Assembly: GCA_021790375.1 (NCBI GenBank)
Contig: JAJYEB010000051.1
Coordinates: 1-9,610, forward strand
Reading direction: 5' to 3'
DNA: 9,610 nt
Origin: Chloroflexota bacterium
GTDB taxonomy: Bacteria; Chloroflexota; Limnocylindria; Limnocylindrales; CSP1-4
The position numbers and the translations under genes were made by a program. The notes under the pieces were generated by a model that saw only the letters and a program-made list of their open reading frames with translations, was not told where the DNA came from and did no database searches. Below, piece after piece: positions 6,080-9,610 of this stretch. Every line of letters starts with the position of its first letter. Within the stretch, counting starts at the first letter, position 1.

Positions 6080-7333
6080 ATGCAGACCGCCGTCAGCCTC
6101 ACCGCCGATCGCCTCGTCGTCGAGCACCTGGAGCTCGGCGACCCGGACCTGGTCAGGTTCGTCTCGGAACGGCCCGAGGAGGATCGCCCGGAGCTGATCG
6201 AGCGTGCGCTGCGCATCGGGCTGCTGGCCGTCCGCGACGCCGGGCTGGCCGTCAACGTCGACGTGATCGAGAAGGAGTTCGGGCGGCTGGTGGCCCAGGT
6301 CGACGAGCGGAACGAACGGGCCGGCCAGGCCCTGGCGCAGGCACTCCGCGACACGTTCTCGGAGGATGGAGGGAAGCTGCCGCGGACGCTCGAGCGCTTC
6401 CTGGGCGACCAGGGCGCGCTGCGCAAGCTCGTCGCGGACCTGTTCGACGAGAGCCGACGGGATTCCGCGATCGGACGCCTGAACGACCTCCTCGGCCGGT
6501 ATTTCGATGGAGACGGGAGCCGGCTGGCGCAGCTGCTCGATCCCACCCGCATGGGGTCGCCGCTCTACCAGTTCCGGAGCGAGATCTCGAAGGGGTTCGA
6601 GGACCTGGCGGGACGCATCCAGGCGCTCGAGAAGGTCGCCGACGCCCGTGCGTCGGAGCGCGCGAAGTCCGCGGCCAAGGGCATCGACTTCGAGGACGTG
6701 CTCGAGGGGCTGCTGGGGGAGATCTCGGCCGGCCTGGGAGACGCCGTCGAGCGGACGGGAACGCTGCCGGGTGAGACGATCAAGGCCAAGAAGGGCGACT
6801 TCGTGCTCACGGTGGATCCGAGCCGCACGCGCGGCGCGGACCTGCGGGTGGTGATCGAGTCGAAGGACCGGGCGATGAGCACGCGGCAGGTCATCGAGGA
6901 ACTCGCCGCCGCCCGGCAGAACCGGTCGGCGCAGGCGGCGGTCATCGTCTTCACCCCCCTTCACGCGCCGGCGAACGTGGACCCGCTCGCCATCGTCGGA
7001 CGGGACGTCTGGTGCGTGCTCGACCCTGTCGCTCCCGACCGGCTCCCCCTGGAGTGCGCGGTGCGGCTCGCCCGGATCTTCGCGCTCGACGCGATGCGGG
7101 ACCGGCCGGTCGAGGTCGACGTGGCGGCGGTGGATCACGCGCTCGACGGGATCCGGACCCAGCTGTCGGCGATCCAGGGGATGAAGGCGAGCCTCACGTC
7201 CATCACGAACGTGACCGGGAAGGTCTCGGCGGACCTCGATGGCCTGCGCGTCGGGATCCTGCGCAGCGTGACGCAGATCGAGGAGGAGCTGAAGGCGGCG
7301 ACCGGCGACCGTGTCCAGCGCGCGACCGCGTAG
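6080..7333 (+). CDS. Uncharacterised helical protein with a PD-(D/E)XK nuclease-like core
   Basis: 417 residues from ATG 6080, with GAGGA 7 bases upstream. I cannot assign a named family. Residues 1-200 are helical and highly charged, with a coiled-coil-prone stretch around 165-200 (FEDLAGRIQALEKVADA). Residues 201-315 resemble a PD-(D/E)XK fold: helix GIDFEDVLEGLL with Glu205, then KKGDF with Asp240 and a strand of alternating hydrophobics. RVVIESKD follows with Glu260 and Lys262, then a helix (STRQVIEELAAARQNR) and a strand, AAVIVFTP. The order and spacing recall the DUF2130/RmuC-like nuclease-fold proteins. Residues 350-412 are again amphipathic helix with heptad-like spacing, suggesting oligomerisation. 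There is no signal peptide or membrane helix. A DNA-related role is inferred from the fold only. No methylase, helicase or toxin gene is adjacent to suggest a restriction or defence locus. Confidence 0.8.
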   Translation: MQTAVSLTADRLVVEHLELGDPDLVRFVSERPEEDRPELIERALRIGLLAVRDAGLAVNVDVIEKEFGRLVAQVDERNERAGQALAQALRDTFSEDGGKLPRTLERFLGDQGALRKLVADLFDESRRDSAIGRLNDLLGRYFDGDGSRLAQLLDPTRMGSPLYQFRSEISKGFEDLAGRIQALEKVADARASERAKSAAKGIDFEDVLEGLLGEISAGLGDAVERTGTLPGETIKAKKGDFVLTVDPSRTRGADLRVVIESKDRAMSTRQVIEELAAARQNRSAQAAVIVFTPLHAPANVDPLAIVGRDVWCVLDPVAPDRLPLECAVRLARIFALDAMRDRPVEVDVAAVDHALDGIRTQLSAIQGMKASLTSITNVTGKVSADLDGLRVGILRSVTQIEEELKAATGDRVQRATA

Positions 7334-7336
7334 CCG

Positions 7337-7364
7337 GGGTCAGAGCGCGCGGGTCAGAGCGCGC
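7337..7364. repeat. Perfect 14-bp tandem duplication at a convergent gene junction
   Basis: GGGTCAGAGCGCGC occurs twice head to tail (7337-7350 and 7351-7364). The second copy contains the stop codon of the minus-strand oxidoreductase (TCA on the plus strand at 7354-7356), and the first copy fills most of the 20-bp gap to the nuclease-like gene. It looks like a recent slippage duplication. No separate terminator is visible in this gap. Confidence 0.85.
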
Positions 7365-8457
7365 GCAGCGTCCCGATGAGCCGGTCCCAGGCCCGGGCGT
7401 TCGGAAGCTCGCCCGCGGAATCGGGCTCGAACGGAAGGATCGGCAGGACCCGGTCCGCGTGCCCCTCGACGCGCGCGGCCAGGGCGTCCGGCAGGGCATC
7501 CGCCGGCCCGGCCACCGCGACCAGTGCCAGCAGCTCGTCGTCGACCAGCGCGGCCATCTCGTCCCAGCGACCCGCCACGGCCAGCCGCCCGAGCCGCTCG
7601 CCGACATGCCCGCGGTCGTGCAGGTCCAGCACGCCCCGGTAGGTCGGGGTCGAGGCATAGAAGGCGATCCGCGCCCTCACCTGCTCGAGCATGGCGGCGT
7701 CGTCGGTGGGCGCTAGGAAGACCGGCACGATGCGCTCGACCCGCGGCCCGGGTCCCGGCACCGGTGCCGCGGGATGCCCGCCGGATGGTTGCGCGGCACC
7801 GCCCCTCGCGCTCTCCCGGGTCGCTCCGGCCCAGCCCTCGTCGAGGGCCGGCTCGAGCACCTCGGCCAGGTACCGCGCGGTGTGGAACGGGTGGACCTGG
7901 AACCCGTCCGCGACGCGACCGGCGAGGTGCGCCAGGCCGGGCCCCACGCCCGCGATCGAAAGGGGGATGCGGGGCCGCCCGGGGGGCGGCTCGAATGCCA
8001 GCGACGGGGGGCTGAAGAACGACGGCATCAGCGAAAGATCCAGGTGCTCCGAGCGGACCCGGAACGGCACGCCGTCCTGCCACGTGGCCCACGCGGCACG
8101 GATCGCCGCGATCCACTCGGCGAGGCGCGGCGCGGGCGCCGTCCAGGGCATGCCGAAGCGCCGCTCCACGTGCGCGCGCACCTGCGTCCCGAGCCCCAGC
8201 TGGAAGCGCCCCCCGGAGAGCGCCGCGAGGTCGAAGGCGGCCTGCGCGAGCACGACCGGGCTGCGGGCGAACGCCACCGCGATGCCCGTCCCCACCTCGA
8301 TCCTGCTCGTCGCCGCCAGGGCAAGCGTCGCGAGCACGAACGGCTCGTGCTCGGTCTCGGCCAGCCACATCGCATCGAGGCCGATCGCCTCCGCGGCCCG
8401 GGCGAGCCGTGCCGCGTCGGTCGGCTGCGGGCTGCCGGCGGGGAGGTCGACCTTCAT
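7354..8457 (-). CDS. Luciferase-like (LLM class) F420-dependent oxidoreductase
   Basis: 367 residues from ATG 8457. This is a TIM-barrel flavin/F420 oxidoreductase. Residues 53-105 (GTGIAVAFARSPVVLAQAAFD, then LSGGRFQLGLGTQ and HVERRFGMPW) closely follow the subfamily typified by the MSMEG_2256-like F420-dependent proteins. IPLSIAGVGPGLAHLAGRVADGF (164-186) is the usual late-barrel segment. F420 rather than FMN is inferred from subfamily resemblance. Residues 214-240 are a Gly/Pro/Ala-rich insertion that looks disordered. The substrate is unknown. The gene starts 19 bp after the AlaX gene and is probably translated from the same message. Its stop lies in a 14-bp tandem duplication, 20 bp from the convergent nuclease-like gene. 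Confidence 0.9.
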   Translation of the reverse strand: MKVDLPAGSPQPTDAARLARAAEAIGLDAMWLAETEHEPFVLATLALAATSRIEVGTGIAVAFARSPVVLAQAAFDLAALSGGRFQLGLGTQVRAHVERRFGMPWTAPAPRLAEWIAAIRAAWATWQDGVPFRVRSEHLDLSLMPSFFSPPSLAFEPPPGRPRIPLSIAGVGPGLAHLAGRVADGFQVHPFHTARYLAEVLEPALDEGWAGATRESARGGAAQPSGGHPAAPVPGPGPRVERIVPVFLAPTDDAAMLEQVRARIAFYASTPTYRGVLDLHDRGHVGERLGRLAVAGRWDEMAALVDDELLALVAVAGPADALPDALAARVEGHADRVLPILPFEPDSAGELPNARAWDRLIGTLRAL

Positions 8458-8476
8458 GCGACGCCCCGCGTGCCCG

Positions 8477-9232
8477 TCACCCGGCGTCCGCGATCTCGAG
8501 GCGGATCCGCTTGTTGATCCGCCCCTTCGACTCGTAGCCGGTGACGCGGATCCGCCCCACCTCGCGCGTGTTGGCCACGTGGGTCCCGCCGTCGGCCTGC
8601 AGGTCCAGGCCCACGATCTCCACCGTGCGCACCTCAGTGATCCCGGGAGGCAGCAGGTTGATCTTGGTGCGGATCAGGTCGGGGATCGCGAACGCCTCGT
8701 CGCGGGGCAGGACACGCACCCGGATGTCACGCGCGACCGCCAGCTCGGCGTTCACCTTCGCCTCGATCTCGCCGACGAGCTCGCCGGACATGCGCTCGAA
8801 CTCGAAGTCCATGCGGCCCGCGCCGGGCTCCATGTTCCCGCCCGTCACCTGCGCCCCGTAGTCGCGCCAGACCACCCCGCACAGCGCATGGAGGGCCGTG
8901 TGGGTGCGCATCAGGAGGTGCCGGCGCTCCCAGTCGATGTCCACCCGGACCCTCGCCCCGGGCTCCGGGCCGTCCCCCGGCTGGATGCCCGCCAGCAGGT
9001 GCACGATGTCGTCGCCGGCCTTCCGTGCGTTCGCCACCTGCCAGCGCTGGCCGCCCCACACCTGGTCCAGCGCGAGCAGCGTCCCGGAATCGGCGGGCTG
9101 ACCGCCGCCGCCCGGGTAGAAGACCGTGCGGTCGAGCCGGATCAGCAGGCCGTCCGGCGTCGCCTCGACCGCCTGGACCGTCGCCTCGCAGGATCGCGCG
9201 TAGGCATCCCGGTAGCAGATCGCGTCGGTCAT
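8477..9232 (-). CDS. alaX: AlaX-type alanyl-tRNA editing protein
   Basis: 251 residues, the length of the AlaX-M group. These free-standing relatives of the AlaRS editing domain hydrolyse mischarged Ser- or Gly-tRNA(Ala) in the cytoplasm. The N-terminal barrel-like part has the conserved TVFYPGGGGQP (37-46) and the DIDWERR linker. The zinc site has His111 and His115 in the HTALH motif and His218 in DGGTHV. The fourth ligand, normally Cys in the C-x3-H motif, is Asp214. Residues GLDLQADGGTHVANTREVG are otherwise strongly family-like, and I believe this Asp variant recurs in a subgroup. The protein ends soon after RINKRIRLEI, so the AlaRS C-Ala domain is absent. The start is well supported by GGAGG 6 bases upstream. 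It sits between the cupredoxin and LLM genes, probably in one operon, with no obvious functional link. Confidence 0.92.
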   Translation of the reverse strand: MTDAICYRDAYARSCEATVQAVEATPDGLLIRLDRTVFYPGGGGQPADSGTLLALDQVWGGQRWQVANARKAGDDIVHLLAGIQPGDGPEPGARVRVDIDWERRHLLMRTHTALHALCGVVWRDYGAQVTGGNMEPGAGRMDFEFERMSGELVGEIEAKVNAELAVARDIRVRVLPRDEAFAIPDLIRTKINLLPPGITEVRTVEIVGLDLQADGGTHVANTREVGRIRVTGYESKGRINKRIRLEIADAG

Positions 9233-9235
9233 CGT

Positions 9236-9243
9236 CTCCCTCC
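9236..9243 (-). promoter_or_regulatory. Ribosome binding site of the AlaX gene
   Basis: On the minus strand GGAGGGAG precedes the ATG, with the GGAGG core 6 bases away. It fills most of the 37-bp gap after the cupredoxin stop, leaving little room for a separate promoter and so favouring co-transcription. Confidence 0.7.
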
Positions 9244-9269
9244 GGACCGCGACCCGGGCCGACCCAGGC

Positions 9270-9608
9270 TCACTGGATGGTGAAGGTTCCCTTCATGCCG
9301 GCCTGGTAGTGGCCGGGCACCATGCACCCGAAGCCCAGCGGGGCGCTGGTGTCGCTGAACGTGTAGTCGAACTCCTTCGTCCCGGAGGCGAAGTCGCCCG
9401 TGCCGGTGAGGTTCGCGATGTTGCCGGCCTCGAGGTCGCTCACCTTGCCCACGTAGAAGTTGTGGACGAACCCGGCGGTGTTGGTGATCCTGAAGTGGTA
9501 GGTCTGCCCCTTCTGGACCGTGATGCTGCTGACCACCTGCCCCGCCGGGTTGGTGATCTGCAGCGAGGACGTTTCGACGAGATCGATCTCGTTGGCGGCA
9601 GTTCCGCC
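9270..9608 (-). CDS. Cupredoxin (plastocyanin/sulfocyanin-like blue copper domain), N-terminus missing
   Basis: The frame is open through the right edge; 112 residues are visible, starting within a linker or first strand (EIDLVETSSLQITNP). The Greek-key cupredoxin pattern is clear: VQKGQTYHFRITNTAG, then VHNFYVG with the first copper ligand His49 (visible numbering). The C-terminal loop, G-C-M-V-P-G-H-Y-Q-A-G-M-K-G, supplies Cys95, His100 and Met105. All four type 1 copper ligands are present with normal C-x4-H-x4-M spacing, so it should bind copper and carry electrons. Such proteins act outside the membrane, so a signal peptide or lipoprotein anchor is expected beyond the window edge. A GTG at 9536 is an internal codon, not the likely start. 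It is the first visible gene of the minus-strand trio. Confidence 0.9.
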   Translation of the reverse strand, partial: GGTAANEIDLVETSSLQITNPAGQVVSSITVQKGQTYHFRITNTAGFVHNFYVGKVSDLEAGNIANLTGTGDFASGTKEFDYTFSDTSAPLGFGCMVPGHYQAGMKGTFTIQ

Positions 9609-9610
9609 GG

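Noticed and set aside
5852..7138. 428-residue minus-strand open frame opposite the nuclease-like gene
   Set aside because: The plus-strand frame has the ribosome binding site, the catalytic-type motif and balanced composition; the minus frame reads as low-information Arg/Val/Asp sequence.
7691..9283. 530-residue plus-strand open frame across the LLM and AlaX genes
   Set aside because: It is antisense to two well-recognised genes and crosses their boundary; Arg/Pro/Ala-rich with no domain.
1..9610. Search for CRISPR arrays, tRNAs, insertion sequence ends and defence clusters
   Set aside because: No regularly spaced repeats, no tRNA-like cloverleaf, no transposase and no toxin-antitoxin or restriction gene set were seen; the nuclease-like gene alone is not enough to call a defence system.

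Overview
This is a very GC-rich, densely coded bacterial window with nine protein genes, two of them cut by the window edges. Three signs point to Chloroflexota or a nearby high-GC terrestrial lineage such as Actinomycetota. These are a short double zinc-ribbon protein of a type common in Chloroflexota, an F420-type luciferase-like oxidoreductase, and frequent GTG/TTG starts with GGAGG-type ribosome binding sites. The lineage is an inference. No tRNA, rRNA, CRISPR array, insertion sequence or phage gene is visible.

Left part (1-3397): the C-terminus of a small two-helix membrane protein (cut at the left edge) is followed by a thymidylate-kinase-like protein whose P-loop is degenerate. Convergent to it on the minus strand is an iron-type alcohol dehydrogenase with Gln in place of one metal-binding His. 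Divergent from that, across a ~100-bp control region, is a stand-alone RibD C-terminal (pyrimidine reductase/DHFR-like) protein with a strong ribosome binding site.

Middle part (3398-7333): an AT-rich promoter island precedes a ~100-nt leader and a 126-residue protein. That protein has two zinc ribbons joined by a Gly/Ser/Tyr-rich linker. A strong hairpin with an alternative pairing partner follows, then a full-length S9 (prolyl oligopeptidase family) serine peptidase. After a second hairpin comes a 417-residue helical protein with a PD-(D/E)XK nuclease-like core, the least characterised gene here.

Right part (7337-9610, minus strand): three genes read leftwards with gaps of 37 and 19 bp and probably form an operon. 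In transcription order they are a cupredoxin (N-terminus beyond the right edge), an AlaX-type alanyl-tRNA editing protein with Asp where the zinc-binding Cys is expected, and a luciferase-like F420-dependent oxidoreductase. A perfect 14-bp tandem duplication lies where this operon meets the nuclease-like gene tail to tail.

I see no defence island or obvious new multi-gene system; most genes look like ordinary chromosomal housekeeping or accessory metabolism. The observations most worth a second look are the PD-(D/E)XK protein, the kinase-like protein with the altered P-loop, the low-complexity zinc-ribbon protein with its leader, and the attenuator-like hairpin set before the peptidase.
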